Of a stretch of 64,000 bases of DNA, positions 26,065 to 37,415 are shown piece after piece. Position 1 is the first letter of the stretch. Each line of letters starts with the position of its first letter. The DNA lies in contig NZ_JANZNQ010000005.1 of the NCBI RefSeq assembly GCF_027257955.1, positions 218,168 through 282,167 of the forward strand, written 5' to 3'. A program made the position numbers and the translations under genes. Origin of the DNA: Zhongshania aquatica. Lineage in GTDB: Bacteria; Pseudomonadota; Gammaproteobacteria; Pseudomonadales; Spongiibacteraceae. The notes beneath the pieces are model-generated. The model saw only the letters and a program-made list of their open reading frames with translations, was not told the origin of the DNA and ran no database searches.

Positions 26065-26484
26065 ATGATTGTTGATCAATTGATGAGTACCACCCTTGTC
26101 AGCGTGAGCAGCGACGATTCCTTAGCGCTTGCCAGAGAAATTTTTAGCCATACCCACTTTCATCACTTGCTGATTATTGAGGAGGGGAAACTGGTAGGTG
26201 TGTTGTCTGATCGAGATTTATTTAAAGCCATCAGTCCAAATATTGGCACCGCCGCAGAAACACCGAAAGATGCGGCAACACTGCGCAAACACGTCCACCA
26301 AATCATGTCACGCAAACCCATTACCGTTTCAAGCGGCACGAGCTTACAAGAGGCAGTGCATCTCTTTAATACCAAACCCATATCCTGCCTACCGGTTGTT
26401 TCCGAAGACAATACGCCAATGGGTATTATTACGTGGCGCGATATTCTTAGGTTGGTTGAAGTACTGGGGCTAAAGGAAAACTGA
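26065..26484 (+). CDS. CBS-domain protein
   Basis: 139 residues with two CBS motifs: VDQLMSTTLVSVSSDDSL and, after a linker, VHQIMSRKPITVSSGTSL, each followed by the typical hydrophobic strands (GVLSDRDLFKAI; MGIITWRDILRLV). Probably an adenine-nucleotide-binding sensor of unknown partner. GAGGTG precedes the ATG. It differs clearly from the CBS protein at 22189, so the two are not a recent duplication. Confidence 0.9.
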   Translation: MIVDQLMSTTLVSVSSDDSLALAREIFSHTHFHHLLIIEEGKLVGVLSDRDLFKAISPNIGTAAETPKDAATLRKHVHQIMSRKPITVSSGTSLQEAVHLFNTKPISCLPVVSEDNTPMGIITWRDILRLVEVLGLKEN

Positions 26485-26496
26485 TTTTGTCCCCAA

Positions 26497-26877
26497 TTAA
26501 CCGAAGGTACCTAGATCCCGTTCGCTTACCCAAATGAGAGCCTCGTCCCGCTGCAATGGAATAAAATGCTCAATTTCAATATTGGGGAATACTCGGGTTA
26601 TCAGCGCCGTACCACGATTAAACCAACGCGCTTCTCCAGTAATGGCGGTACGCGAAAAGCGATTAATATACTTGGCCAAAAATCGCATTTCTTTTAACCA
26701 GCCACGAACGGTAAAGCCTTCAAAATGATCGAGCTCAATAAATATATTGAGACTGTCCTCGTCGATTAGTTTGCGCTCTACCTCATCCAAAATAACTTCA
26801 ATATCATTATGATTAATCTTGCCAGAAACCCTAACACCTACAACGTGGGGGAAAGGAAGGGCCAATAATTCCAGCAT
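26497..26877 (-). CDS. SpoIIAA-like STAS-fold protein
   Basis: 126 residues resembling the SpoIIAA-like family (a STAS fold also related to the lipid-binding CRAL-TRIO shape). Characteristic segments are VVGVRVSGKINHNDIEVIL, NIFIELDHFEGFTVRGWLKEM and TGEARWFNRGTALITRVF. Function unknown; such proteins are small soluble or membrane-associated. GGAGGAAA lies before the ATG. It is convergent with the CBS gene 12 bases away. Confidence 0.85.
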   Translation of the reverse strand: MLELLALPFPHVVGVRVSGKINHNDIEVILDEVERKLIDEDSLNIFIELDHFEGFTVRGWLKEMRFLAKYINRFSRTAITGEARWFNRGTALITRVFPNIEIEHFIPLQRDEALIWVSERDLGTFG

Positions 26878-26964
26878 GGAATTTCCTCCGCAAATGCTTT
26901 GTAAAAAGTATAGGCAAGTTCAGCGTATTTGCGTTCCCAACAAACAAGAAATAGGTATTATTCC

Positions 26965-27252
26965 TCAATGATCACTTCGATTTCGTCCGTCGCGGGGATC
27001 AATCAAAGACACTATGTGAATTTCATCCTCATGGGCAAGCGCCGCTTCACCAGGCCGTGGCTGATTGACGCGGGTAGTCGGCTCTTCAATTTTACCGGTG
27101 TCGTCGCGAATAGATTCTTTAAAACCACAGCGAACGCATTCCCGTATTTGCTCCAGATCAGAAATGCGATACATGACAGTTTTATCCATCTCTGCGCATT
27201 TAGGACAAACCGCACCAGCAATGAAACGACGTTGGTTAAAAACGGTAGCCAC
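26965..27252 (-). CDS. yheV: YheV family putative zinc-ribbon protein
   Basis: 95 residues. A zinc-ribbon-like arrangement CPKC ... CVRCGF (two CxxC pairs about 22 residues apart) follows RRFIAGAVC, as in YheV/DUF2387 proteins, whose role is unknown. It lies 2 bases after prlC on the same strand, the neighbour known from other gammaproteobacteria, so both are probably co-transcribed. Confidence 0.88.
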   Translation of the reverse strand: MATVFNQRRFIAGAVCPKCAEMDKTVMYRISDLEQIRECVRCGFKESIRDDTGKIEEPTTRVNQPRPGEAALAHEDEIHIVSLIDPRDGRNRSDH

Positions 27253-27254
27253 GA

Positions 27255-29288
27255 TTATGCTCCCTTTGCGTCGGCGATGCCGGCGTGGCGCAACAGTGCG
27301 TCATTCGCCGGCGGCCGACCCCGGAAATTTTTAAACAATACGGCGGCATCCTCTGAACCGCCGCGTTCTAATATTTCCATACGGAATTTCTTACCAACGT
27401 CCACATTCATCACGCCCTCTTCTTCAAACAACGAAAACGCATCTGCCGACAATACTTCGGCCCATTTATAGCTGTAATAGCCCGCTGCATAGCCACCGGC
27501 GAAGATATGCGAAAAACTATTTTGAAAGCGATTAAATGCCGGCGGTTGAAACACCGACACCTTATTCCGTACCGCTGTCATCAAGGTATCTATGTCAGCT
27601 TCGCACTTAACGTCTGACTGCATATGCAATTTAAAATCAAAGAGAGAAAACTCTATTTGCCGCAGCATTTGCATACCAGACTGGAAATTCTTAGCGGCTA
27701 ATAATTTATCTAGCATATCTGTAGGCAGTGGTTCGCCGGTTTTATAGTGGGCTGAAATATCTGGAATCACGGATTTTTCCCAACACCAGTTTTCTAAAAA
27801 TTGGCTAGGCAGCTCTACCGCATCCCAAGCAACACCGCTAATACCTGCCACGCTTAAACAATCGATTTGGGTCAACATATGGTGTAGACCGTGACCAAAC
27901 TCGTGGAACAAGGTCGTCACTTCATTATGAGTTAACAGAGAAGGGCGGTCACTGGTTGGCGGTGAGAAATTACACACCAAAAACGCCACGGGTTGCTGGA
28001 TACCGCCACCATCTATCATGCGACGTCCGCGGGCATTGGCCATCCATGCACCACCGCGCTTGTTATTGCGGGCGTAAAGATCTAAATAGAAATGCGCAAG
28101 TACTTCTCCGTTACGCGATATGCGATAGCACTGTGCGTCCTTGTGCCAAAAATCCACGTCGCTAAGGGCACTGATCTCAATATCAAACAACTGCCCCGTA
28201 ATTTTGAACAAACCACTGATAACTTTTTCAGCGGGAAAGTAAGGTCGCAATGCCTCCTGCGAAAGGGTAAATGACGCTTCTTTTAGCTTTTCACTAAAAT
28301 ACGTCACATCCCACGCTTGCAGCTCTGCCACACCGTGCTCAGCGGCAAATGCTGATAATTCGGCAAACTCCTTAGTCGCTACCGGCTGACTGGCCTGCAC
28401 AAGCTCTTCAAGAAAATCGGTGACCTGCGAGCAGGACTCCGCCATTTTGCTCGCCAGCGAATAAGCGGAATAATTATCGAAACCCAACAGCGCGGCCATT
28501 TCCTGACGAAGCTGTAAAATTTCAACCATGAGTGGGCCGTTATCCCACTTACCAGCCTGCGGGCCTTCCGACGATGCGCGGGTAACATAGGCCGTATAAA
28601 CTTCCTCCCGCAATTCACGATTTTCGGCGTATTGCATAATAGGCAGGTAACTCGGAATATCTAAGCTCAACCGATAGCCTTCAAACCCCTTAGCACTCGC
28701 CGATTCGCGCAGATTATCGAGCACAGTAGGAGGAACGCCTTTTAATAACTCAGCGGAATCAATTAATTTTTCCCAGCCATCAGTGGCATCCAAGACATTA
28801 TTTGAAAACGCAGTAGACAACTCACTCAAGCGCTGTTGAATTTCTGCAAAACGGCTCGCCTTATCACCATCGAGGGCAACACCAGACAAAACAAAATCTC
28901 GTAACATATTGCGGACTGCCTTTTGGCGAGGGCCGCTTAACCGCGCAAACTCATCGCTTTCAGCCAAGGCCTGAACTCGCTCATAAAGAGGCCGGTTTTG
29001 TCCCATTTCGCTGTTGTAAGCGGTCAGCATGGGCAAGCATTTGCTGTATGCTTCACGCCACGCATCACCACTTAGCACGCTGTGCACATGACTCATCGGT
29101 GCCCAAAAACGACCAATTTGATCATCTATTTCTTCGAGAGGCGCCATTAAATTCGTCCAATCAGGGCTGCGCTCATCAGCAATCGCTAAGGCCACTTGAC
29201 GCTTAGATTCCGCCAACAGCAACTCACACTCTTTAGGCATGGCCTGCGGATCAAGCGTTGAAAACATCGGTAAACTGTTTGCTGTCAT
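27255..29288 (-). CDS. prlC: Oligopeptidase A (M3 family)
   Basis: Cytosolic zinc metallopeptidase of 677 residues that breaks down oligopeptides, including cleaved signal peptides. The catalytic motif HEFGH is seen in TTLFHEFGHGLHHML, with the downstream third ligand in the region ELPSQFLENW. Length and ends (WMANARGRRMIDGGG; GGYAAGYYSYKWAEVLSADAF) fit the family. No signal peptide. First gene of the prlC-yheV pair. Confidence 0.96.
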   Translation of the reverse strand: MTANSLPMFSTLDPQAMPKECELLLAESKRQVALAIADERSPDWTNLMAPLEEIDDQIGRFWAPMSHVHSVLSGDAWREAYSKCLPMLTAYNSEMGQNRPLYERVQALAESDEFARLSGPRQKAVRNMLRDFVLSGVALDGDKASRFAEIQQRLSELSTAFSNNVLDATDGWEKLIDSAELLKGVPPTVLDNLRESASAKGFEGYRLSLDIPSYLPIMQYAENRELREEVYTAYVTRASSEGPQAGKWDNGPLMVEILQLRQEMAALLGFDNYSAYSLASKMAESCSQVTDFLEELVQASQPVATKEFAELSAFAAEHGVAELQAWDVTYFSEKLKEASFTLSQEALRPYFPAEKVISGLFKITGQLFDIEISALSDVDFWHKDAQCYRISRNGEVLAHFYLDLYARNNKRGGAWMANARGRRMIDGGGIQQPVAFLVCNFSPPTSDRPSLLTHNEVTTLFHEFGHGLHHMLTQIDCLSVAGISGVAWDAVELPSQFLENWCWEKSVIPDISAHYKTGEPLPTDMLDKLLAAKNFQSGMQMLRQIEFSLFDFKLHMQSDVKCEADIDTLMTAVRNKVSVFQPPAFNRFQNSFSHIFAGGYAAGYYSYKWAEVLSADAFSLFEEEGVMNVDVGKKFRMEILERGGSEDAAVLFKNFRGRPPANDALLRHAGIADAKGA

Positions 29289-29452
29289 AACGTGAAAGAC
29301 CTTATAAACTTAAGAACGACAATTGGCCCAGTGTATCAAATCTACAAGCCGCCCGAAGCCTGTTACCATGCTTTTACACACAATCGCGCAAGAAATAAGC
29401 CCGACACTCCGAGCAAGGCGGTGCGTGTTTATTCCCGAACCGGAGGCCCGAA

Positions 29453-30010
29453 ATGAGCTACAAGCCACAGGATTTTATTAGGATTTTCGAAGACCACTGC
29501 CCAATGCTCGGCGAGCGCGTTTTTATCGACCCCAGCGCGGTCGTCATCGGCGATGTTAATATCGGCGACGATAGCTCTATTTGGCCAAATACGACCGTGC
29601 GCGGTGATATGCACTGCATTCGAATTGGTGCCCGTACAAGTATTCAGGACAATAGTGTTTTACACATTACCCACGCAGGCCCCTATAACCCCGATGGCTA
29701 TCCACTCACCATCGGTGACGATGTCACCGTCGCGCACAGTGTCACACTGCACGGCTGTACCATCGGCAACCGTGTACTTATCGGCATGGGAAGCATTGTG
29801 ATGGATGGCGCCATTATTGATGATGACGTTGTGGTAGGTGCCAATTCGCTCATCCCGCCCGGCAAACACCTGCCCAGCGGTTGGCTATACGTTGGCAGTC
29901 CCGCCAAGCCAATTCGACAGCTCAGCGAGGGCGAATATAAGTACTTCGGCTACAGCGCGGCCAACTACGCCAAACTAAAAGATCGACATATCGCCGCACT
30001 AAGCCTTTGA
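29453..30010 (+). CDS. Gamma-carbonic anhydrase family protein
   Basis: 185 residues forming a left-handed beta-helix from hexapeptide repeats (for example VVIGDVNIGDDSSIWPNTTV and MGSIVMDGAIIDDDVVVGANSLI). Metal histidines are in VLHITHAGP and TVAHSVTLHGC, as in YrdA/CaiE-like trimeric proteins. Carbonic anhydrase activity is possible but unproven for this branch. GGAGG precedes the ATG. Divergent from prlC. Confidence 0.93.
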   Translation: MSYKPQDFIRIFEDHCPMLGERVFIDPSAVVIGDVNIGDDSSIWPNTTVRGDMHCIRIGARTSIQDNSVLHITHAGPYNPDGYPLTIGDDVTVAHSVTLHGCTIGNRVLIGMGSIVMDGAIIDDDVVVGANSLIPPGKHLPSGWLYVGSPAKPIRQLSEGEYKYFGYSAANYAKLKDRHIAALSL

Positions 30011-30023
30011 CGTGGGTAAGGGA

Positions 30024-30992
30024 TTAAAAAACGCCGGCGTCGAACAGCAAATATGTGAGGTAGGCGACATATATTAATAGCAAGCCGCTGCCTTCAATTC
30101 GAGTAATTTTCCGCGCGCGACGCGGCCCACAGGCCACCAAAAAGAATATTCCCGTGAGCAAGAGCATAACGGGATAATCACGACTCATCACTTTTGGATC
30201 TAAGACGCTTGGGGAAATAACCCCTGGCAGTGCCATCACACCCAGCAAGTTAAACAAGTTCGAGCCCACCACATTGCCAATGGCAATATCGTGCTCGTTC
30301 TTTCGGGCAGCGGCAATCGACGCGGCTAACTCAGGCAGACTGGTGCCCACCGCAATCACTGTTAAGCCAATCACCAAGTCGCTAAGGCCAAAGAAATGAG
30401 CAATTTCAACTGCCGACCACACCAATACACGCGCGGAGGCCAACAGCAATAAAAAGCCAAAAAGCAACCAGCCCAAAGCGACCGGCAGAGACATATCACG
30501 GGGTATTTCTGCAGCGAACTCGGCTTCTATCGCATCGCCCTTGCTATGCTTGGCCTCCCAAATTTGGCGAAGTACGACCAGTAAAAAACCGACCAGTAAA
30601 ATGCTGCCATCCATCACACCCAAATGACCATCTAGCAATAAGAAGTAACCCACCAGCATCACTAAAATAAGTAGAGGGATTTCGCGAGTCACCAGCTTAG
30701 ATTGCACATTAAGAGGGATGAGAAACGCGGTGAAACCCAAGATCAACGCGATATTAGTAATATTCGAACCCAAGGCATTACCGACGGCCAAGCCTGGCTG
30801 ACCATCTACCGCGGAAATGGCTGATACCAACATTTCCGGCGCTGAGGTGCCAATACCAACAACCAAAATACCAATGACCAAGGGCGAGACACCCAGTATT
30901 GACGCCGTCGCTGAAGCACCAATAACAAAACGGTCTGCACTCCACACAAGTAAAACCAAGCCCACAACCAGAGCAACAACGGTTAACAACAT
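30024..30992 (-). CDS. Calcium/sodium antiporter (CaCA family, YrbG-like)
   Basis: Inner-membrane cation exchanger of 322 residues with ten helices in two inverted halves. Each half carries a family alpha-repeat: GIGTSAPEMLVS...GNALGSNITNIALILG and AVGTSLPELAAS...GNVVGSNLFNLLGV, with the ion-binding glutamates and asparagines in place. Direction and ions are inferred from the family. It is convergent with the carbonic anhydrase gene and precedes aroE by 30 bases on the other side. Confidence 0.95.
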   Translation of the reverse strand: MLLTVVALVVGLVLLVWSADRFVIGASATASILGVSPLVIGILVVGIGTSAPEMLVSAISAVDGQPGLAVGNALGSNITNIALILGFTAFLIPLNVQSKLVTREIPLLILVMLVGYFLLLDGHLGVMDGSILLVGFLLVVLRQIWEAKHSKGDAIEAEFAAEIPRDMSLPVALGWLLFGFLLLLASARVLVWSAVEIAHFFGLSDLVIGLTVIAVGTSLPELAASIAAARKNEHDIAIGNVVGSNLFNLLGVMALPGVISPSVLDPKVMSRDYPVMLLLTGIFFLVACGPRRARKITRIEGSGLLLIYVAYLTYLLFDAGVF

Positions 30993-31022
30993 ACAATTTT
31001 TTCCAACAAGACCGCCGACAAA

Positions 31023-31862
31023 TTATGCCGACAAAGATTGACGAACGAGTTCTATAACCGGCTTAGTATCTGGACGCACGCCGCGCCAAATACAAAAAGA
31101 CTCCGCCGCTTGCTCAACTAGCATACCCAAACCATCAGACACTGCCCAGGCGGTTTCACCTGCCGCCCAACGCATAAAGGGCGTTGGATCTGCGCTGTAC
31201 ATCATATCGTAAGCACAGCCATCATTGCTTAATATATGATGCGGCAGCGGTGGTAAATCACCACTCATGCTCGCGCTAGTACCATTGATAATCAGATCGA
31301 ACTGACCGCTTGCCAGCCCCTCATAACTGCAGCCAGCAACTTGCCCTAGGTCTTCAAATTGCTTAGCCAAACTCTGCGCTTTTGCTACCGTTCTATTCGC
31401 TATTAATACATGAGCCGGGCCTTGCTTAAGTAGCGGGCCAAGAATGCCACGTACCGCACCGCCCGCGCCCAAGACTAAAATCCGGCGACCACTAAGATCC
31501 CAGCCCAGATTATCGTGAATATCGCGCACCAATCCAACGCCATCAGTATTGTCTCCGTAGACACCGCCATCGTCTTGCAGGGCGAGAGTATTTACCGCAC
31601 CCGCACGCCGCGCGCGGCCACTGAGTTGGCCGGCAAATTCAAAGGCATCGAGCTTAAAAGGAACGGTGATATTTAAACCTTTACCACCGTGGCTAAAGAA
31701 TTGACTAGCGGCCTCGGCAAAACGACCCAACTCAACTTTATGCGCACGATAGTGCAATTGTTGTCCCGTTTGCTCCGCAAACGCCGCGTGAATTTGCGGC
31801 GATTTACTGTGCTTAACTGGATTTCCGTACACCGCGTACTGATCTTTATCTTTAGTTTCCAT
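31023..31862 (-). CDS. aroE: Shikimate dehydrogenase (NADP)
   Basis: Reduces 3-dehydroshikimate to shikimate in aromatic amino acid synthesis; 279 residues. Substrate motif YGNPVKHSKSPQIH, catalytic lysine in TVPFKLDAF, NTDGVGLVRDI, and a Rossmann loop LVLGAGGAVRGIL followed by ANRTVAKAQ for NADP. It lies after hemF in the leftward run tsaP-dprA-tsaC-hemF-aroE, the order known in Pseudomonas. Confidence 0.97.
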   Translation of the reverse strand: METKDKDQYAVYGNPVKHSKSPQIHAAFAEQTGQQLHYRAHKVELGRFAEAASQFFSHGGKGLNITVPFKLDAFEFAGQLSGRARRAGAVNTLALQDDGGVYGDNTDGVGLVRDIHDNLGWDLSGRRILVLGAGGAVRGILGPLLKQGPAHVLIANRTVAKAQSLAKQFEDLGQVAGCSYEGLASGQFDLIINGTSASMSGDLPPLPHHILSNDGCAYDMMYSADPTPFMRWAAGETAWAVSDGLGMLVEQAAESFCIWRGVRPDTKPVIELVRQSLSA

Positions 31863-31883
31863 AAATAAAGAATACTGCCTTTA

Positions 31884-33390
<1,507 letters not shown>

Positions 33391-33566
33391 AAATTATATC
33401 CGCAACGTTGGATAACAAAGCGGCGAAAGTATACCCGTTTTTAGCTTATGATGAGCCGGTAATTACACCTGCAGGCCGCAAAACAAAGGAGACAGTGATT
33501 ATTCAGCGAATAAATTTAAGGCCACTGCACTCACCGGATGGCTGGACCTTCCACCAACAAACCATA

Positions 33567-34655
33567 CTAGCGGCTACGCTGCCAACCGCCACGCTGCTGC
33601 TCCACCCAGCCATCTACCTCTAATTGACTCAGCTCAGCCAAGGTTTCTGTCACACCTAGGCCGCAATACTGAACTAGCTCATCGAGAGACAAGGGCTCGA
33701 AGCCCAAAGCAATGTATATCGGCGAACATACCGTGGAATCTTCACTCCCACCCTCGACAACATTGTCGACATGATCATTTGCTGTCCAGCCTGAAAACTC
33801 ATCAATGATATCAGCCAATGTTTCGACCAATTTAGCACCTTGCTTTATCAAGGCATTACAACCGCGGCTCGCGGGATTATGAATAGAGCCGGGGATAGCA
33901 AAAACCTCACGATTCTGCTCAAGAGCCTGCCTAGCAGTAATTAAAGAGCCGCTATGAATTGCTGCCTCAACAACCAATGTTCCTAAACTCATACCACTTA
34001 TCAGTCTATTTCGGCGTGGAAACTGGTGCCGTAATGGCGGGCTACCCAAGGGAAATTCACTCAACAGCAAGCCTTCGCAGGCGATTTGTTGATAAAGCGC
34101 TGCATTCGTTCGCGGGTAACACTGGTCAACGCCCGTGCCCAATACCGCAATGGTTGACGAGCTTGTCGCTAAGGCGCCTACATGTGCGGCAGCATCGACC
34201 CCCAGGGCTAAGCCACTAACAACGGTAAAACCGGCGTGGCCGAGCGCTGCAGAAAAGGCCTGAGCATCGCCTTTACCTATGCGACTGGGACGGCGACTGC
34301 CCACCACCGCAAATAGCACTTTTTCGAGCAGCTCGCGACGACCTCGGTAATAAAGTAAGGGCGGGGCATCGTGAATTTCTTTCAGCAGCGCAGGATAATC
34401 TTCGTCATACCAACAAAGAATCTCAGCATTTGCACGGGCCAATAAATCATCGACCTCACCATGGTCCGCAAGCGCGAAACCTTGTGCCAAAGCGCGATGT
34501 TGCGTCGAGTTAATACCAAAATTAGCCTGCTCTAAAGGCGTTAGCTCAAGCAACGATTGGGGGCTATGAAACGCGGCCATCAGGCGGCGGAACGCCGCTG
34601 GCGAGAGCGCTAAACTTTGCTGGGCTTGAAGCCAGCGGCGGGCAAGTATTTCCAC
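33567..34655 (-). CDS. dprA: DNA-processing protein DprA
   Basis: Loads RecA onto incoming single-stranded DNA in natural transformation; 362 residues. The Rossmann-like DprA core shows VVGSRRPSRIGKGDAQAF, FTVVSGLALGVDAAAH, GTGVDQCYPRTN and LLSEFPLGSPP. A C-terminal winged-helix domain (PLSLDELVQYCGLGVTETLA) is present. Translation starts at a GTG (34653-34655). It follows tsaP. Competence itself is not shown by this window. Confidence 0.95.
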   Translation of the reverse strand: MEILARRWLQAQQSLALSPAAFRRLMAAFHSPQSLLELTPLEQANFGINSTQHRALAQGFALADHGEVDDLLARANAEILCWYDEDYPALLKEIHDAPPLLYYRGRRELLEKVLFAVVGSRRPSRIGKGDAQAFSAALGHAGFTVVSGLALGVDAAAHVGALATSSSTIAVLGTGVDQCYPRTNAALYQQIACEGLLLSEFPLGSPPLRHQFPRRNRLISGMSLGTLVVEAAIHSGSLITARQALEQNREVFAIPGSIHNPASRGCNALIKQGAKLVETLADIIDEFSGWTANDHVDNVVEGGSEDSTVCSPIYIALGFEPLSLDELVQYCGLGVTETLAELSQLEVDGWVEQQRGGWQRSR

Positions 34656-34709
34656 ATTCGCATCCTTGCGTTTTGTGGTGGCGCCGCAAAGAGCGGCCCA
34701 CGAAACTAA

Positions 34710-35735
34710 TCAGGGGTTCTTAACTAAGTCACCTACCTTGAGAGGCTGCTCAGCCTTTAGTACCAGGGCATAACTCACTCTTTCAAAGCTACGAAAGACC
34801 ATCAAAATCCCAGAGCGAACATCAGGCGCTTTCACCCGCTCATCAGTAATAGGATCGGTGACAATGACACCTGTTGAGTAAATCGCGAAAACATCACCGG
34901 CTTCAATGTTGTTGCGCTCACCAAGGTTTAAAGTGACCACGTCAAGGCTGCCGATCTGCGTTACTCCGCCCTCCACCGCAATAATATAGCCATTGCTGTT
35001 ATCTACAGGTGCCTTAGGCTCGAAGCGGGCGTGTATTTGACGCACCTCCATCGGCAGGAAACGGTCGGCGCGACGAATTTCTTGTGTACTGCGATTTAAA
35101 GTTAGCGTGGCAACGTCTTTTTCGGTAGCCAGAAGATTCGCCGTACCAATATCAGTAGCTTCAACGCCTAATACTTCCCCACTTACTGGATCTCGGTAAA
35201 CCTCACCTCGGCGATACACGCCGTAGGTTTCATCTTTGCTAAAATCACCGCGACCTAATATTTGATCACTCGCACCAGCAACGATATTGCCGCGCTTGCC
35301 AGCCAATACATAGGGCGCCTGCGCTAACTCCGCATCACTAACAACACGACTGCGAGTTAAAAAGGGGGCTATCACATCTAGAGGTATCGTCGGAATCGCA
35401 TCGGTGATATCTGAAATACGCATTTCGGGTGTCAACTTCACCACGCTATTATCTGGCGCAGGGTTTCTGACCAGAACCGGTTTGCCATCTATCCACATGA
35501 GCTTTAATACATCGCCGGGATAGATTAAATGCGGGTTTTTCACCTGAGGGTTGTAATACCACAGCTCCGGCCAAAACCAGGGATCATTTAGGAACATACC
35601 TGAGATATCCCATAGCGTGTCACCTTTTTTCACCACGTAGGTTTGCGGATGACCGGCTTTTAACGAGAGTACATCGCCAGCTTGGGCTAATGCCATCATC
35701 AGCCCCAGACAAACTCCCAATACCGTGTTCTTCAT
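34710..35735 (-). CDS. tsaP: LysM-domain peptidoglycan-binding protein, TsaP-like
   Basis: 341 residues with a signal peptide (LGVCLGLMMALAQA) and one LysM domain near the N-terminus (TYVVKKGDTLWDISGMFL ... NPHLIYPGDVLKL), then a long C-terminal region ending in DLVKNP. Sequence pattern and position (before dprA, divergent from def) match PA0020/TsaP, a peptidoglycan-binding partner of type IV pilus secretins. The role in pili is inference; no other pilus gene is present. Confidence 0.85.
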   Translation of the reverse strand: MKNTVLGVCLGLMMALAQAGDVLSLKAGHPQTYVVKKGDTLWDISGMFLNDPWFWPELWYYNPQVKNPHLIYPGDVLKLMWIDGKPVLVRNPAPDNSVVKLTPEMRISDITDAIPTIPLDVIAPFLTRSRVVSDAELAQAPYVLAGKRGNIVAGASDQILGRGDFSKDETYGVYRRGEVYRDPVSGEVLGVEATDIGTANLLATEKDVATLTLNRSTQEIRRADRFLPMEVRQIHARFEPKAPVDNSNGYIIAVEGGVTQIGSLDVVTLNLGERNNIEAGDVFAIYSTGVIVTDPITDERVKAPDVRSGILMVFRSFERVSYALVLKAEQPLKVGDLVKNP

Positions 35736-35922
35736 AATAAAATCCTATTACTCTTTAAACTGACCGCTAGCACATGGTAAGAATCAGGCATTTCTTATAC
35801 GCTCGCTGTATAATATAGAGGATACACCGCAACAGGCGAATATTTTGTAGGCTAAAAGACCTACTTATTCATAATCTTAGCAATAGTTACACAACTTACA
35901 CGAAAAATGGTCACAAACTGCT

Positions 35923-36432
35923 ATGGCTGTAGTTGAAATCCTAGAGTTTCCCGATTCAAGACTGCGAACGGTGGCAAAACCGGTTAGTAAAGTCGACGAA
36001 CGAGTCCGTCAAATCATCGATGATATGTTCGACACCATGTACGATGCACCCGGCATTGGCTTGGCAGCGAGTCAAATCAATGTCCACGAGCAAATTGTCG
36101 TGATTGATGTCAGTGACGACCGCAGCGAACCCCTCGTATTTATTAATCCCGAAATCACAGTTCTGGATGAAGAAACCTTCGAGTACGATGAGGGTTGCCT
36201 ATCGGTACCCGGCTTTTATGAGACTGTAGTAAGGCCTCAACATATTCGCGTAAAGGCTCTAGATCGAGATGGCAAAGAATTTGTGATGGAACCAGAAGGG
36301 CTGCTAGCGGTTTGCATTCAGCATGAAAAAGATCATCTGTTAGGCAAGTTATTTGTCGACTACATTTCACCGCTAAAGCGCAATCGTATCCGGGGCAAAA
36401 TGGATAAACTCCACAAGCAAAAATCTTCATGA
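35923..36432 (+). CDS. def: Peptide deformylase
   Basis: Iron/zinc enzyme removing the formyl group from new proteins; 169 residues. The three signature motifs are intact: [16 protein letters not shown] (metal Cys) and the HEKDH helix in [14 protein letters not shown]. It overlaps fmt by four bases (ATGA), forming the def-fmt-rsmB operon. The upstream gap contains a TATAAT (35809-35814) without a convincing -35. Confidence 0.97.
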   Translation: MAVVEILEFPDSRLRTVAKPVSKVDERVRQIIDDMFDTMYDAPGIGLAASQINVHEQIVVIDVSDDRSEPLVFINPEITVLDEETFEYDEGCLSVPGFYETVVRPQHIRVKALDRDGKEFVMEPEGLLAVCIQHEKDHLLGKLFVDYISPLKRNRIRGKMDKLHKQKSS

Positions 36433-37415
36433 GCACACCTTCATTGCGACTGATATTTGCTGGCACACCGGATTTTGCCGCCAGCCATTTACAAGCACTT
36501 ATCAACGACGGCCGTCACGAGTTAGTGGCGGTTTACAGCCAACCAGACCGACCTGCGGGCCGTGGCAAAAAGACACTACCCAGCGCCGTAAAGCTATGTG
36601 CTGAAGCTGCAGGCATCCCGGTTTATCAGCCTATAAATTTCAAAGACAGTGCCGACCGTGACCTACTGGCCAGCCATAATGCCGACTTGATGATCGTGGT
36701 CGCCTACGGCCTGCTTTTACCCCAAAGTGTTTTAGACATACCTCGTCTTGGTTGTGTTAACGTTCACGGCTCTTTGCTTCCGCGCTGGCGCGGTGCCGCG
36801 CCCATTCAACGCGCCATTGAAGCAGGTGATAAAGAAACCGGTATAACCATTATGCAGATGGACGCCGGACTCGATACCGGCGCCATGCTAAGCAAGGTAG
36901 CCTGTCAAATTCACGACACTGATTCCGCTGCGGACCTATTTGAACACCTCGCCAAGATTGGTGGTCCCGCGCTAATTAATGCTGTTGCTGATCTCGCAGA
37001 TGGTCGGGCAAAAAAAGAAATCCAAGATGACTCGCAGAGTAATTACGCGGCTAAAATTAATAAAGCCGAAGCAGAAATCGATTGGCAACAAGACGCGGTT
37101 GTCATAGACCGCAAAATTCGCGCCTTCAATCCTTTCCCCATCTGCTTTACCCGCTTTGTCGAAAGCATGACGGACGAACGCATAAAAATTTGGCGAGCCG
37201 AACCCTTAAGTGCAACAAACACCAGTGCTGCAGCGGGTGAAATACTGAATGCCGATAAATCGGGTATTACCGTGGCTTGCGGCAGAGGCACTTTACGCAT
37301 TCTCGATTTACAAATGCCCGGCGGGAAAGTACTCGCCGCCCGTGATGTCCTTAACTCACGATCAGCGCAATTTAGCGCCGGCACCTTATTTGGTTCGCCA
37401 TCAGGCACATTATGA
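36429..37415 (+). CDS. fmt: Methionyl-tRNA formyltransferase
   Basis: Formylates initiator methionyl-tRNA with 10-formyl-THF; 328 residues. The N-terminal domain shows [16 protein letters not shown] and the catalytic [21 protein letters not shown] with [19 protein letters not shown]; a C-terminal tRNA-binding domain follows after about residue 205. Overlaps both def and rsmB by four bases, so the three are translationally coupled. Confidence 0.97.
   Translation: MSTPSLRLIFAGTPDFAASHLQALINDGRHELVAVYSQPDRPAGRGKKTLPSAVKLCAEAAGIPVYQPINFKDSADRDLLASHNADLMIVVAYGLLLPQSVLDIPRLGCVNVHGSLLPRWRGAAPIQRAIEAGDKETGITIMQMDAGLDTGAMLSKVACQIHDTDSAADLFEHLAKIGGPALINAVADLADGRAKKEIQDDSQSNYAAKINKAEAEIDWQQDAVVIDRKIRAFNPFPICFTRFVESMTDERIKIWRAEPLSATNTSAAAGEILNADKSGITVACGRGTLRILDLQMPGGKVLAARDVLNSRSAQFSAGTLFGSPSGTL

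Noticed and set aside
26889..26943. Distant inverted repeat CGCAAAT/ATTTGCG between yheV and the SpoIIAA-like gene
   Set aside because: A 7-bp match with a 41-base loop is expected by chance in AT-rich DNA.
33494..33623. Short rightward frame with GGAGA before a GTG, between tsaC and dprA
   Set aside because: It overlaps the end of dprA on the other strand, has low-complexity leucine/threonine content and no recognisable domain.
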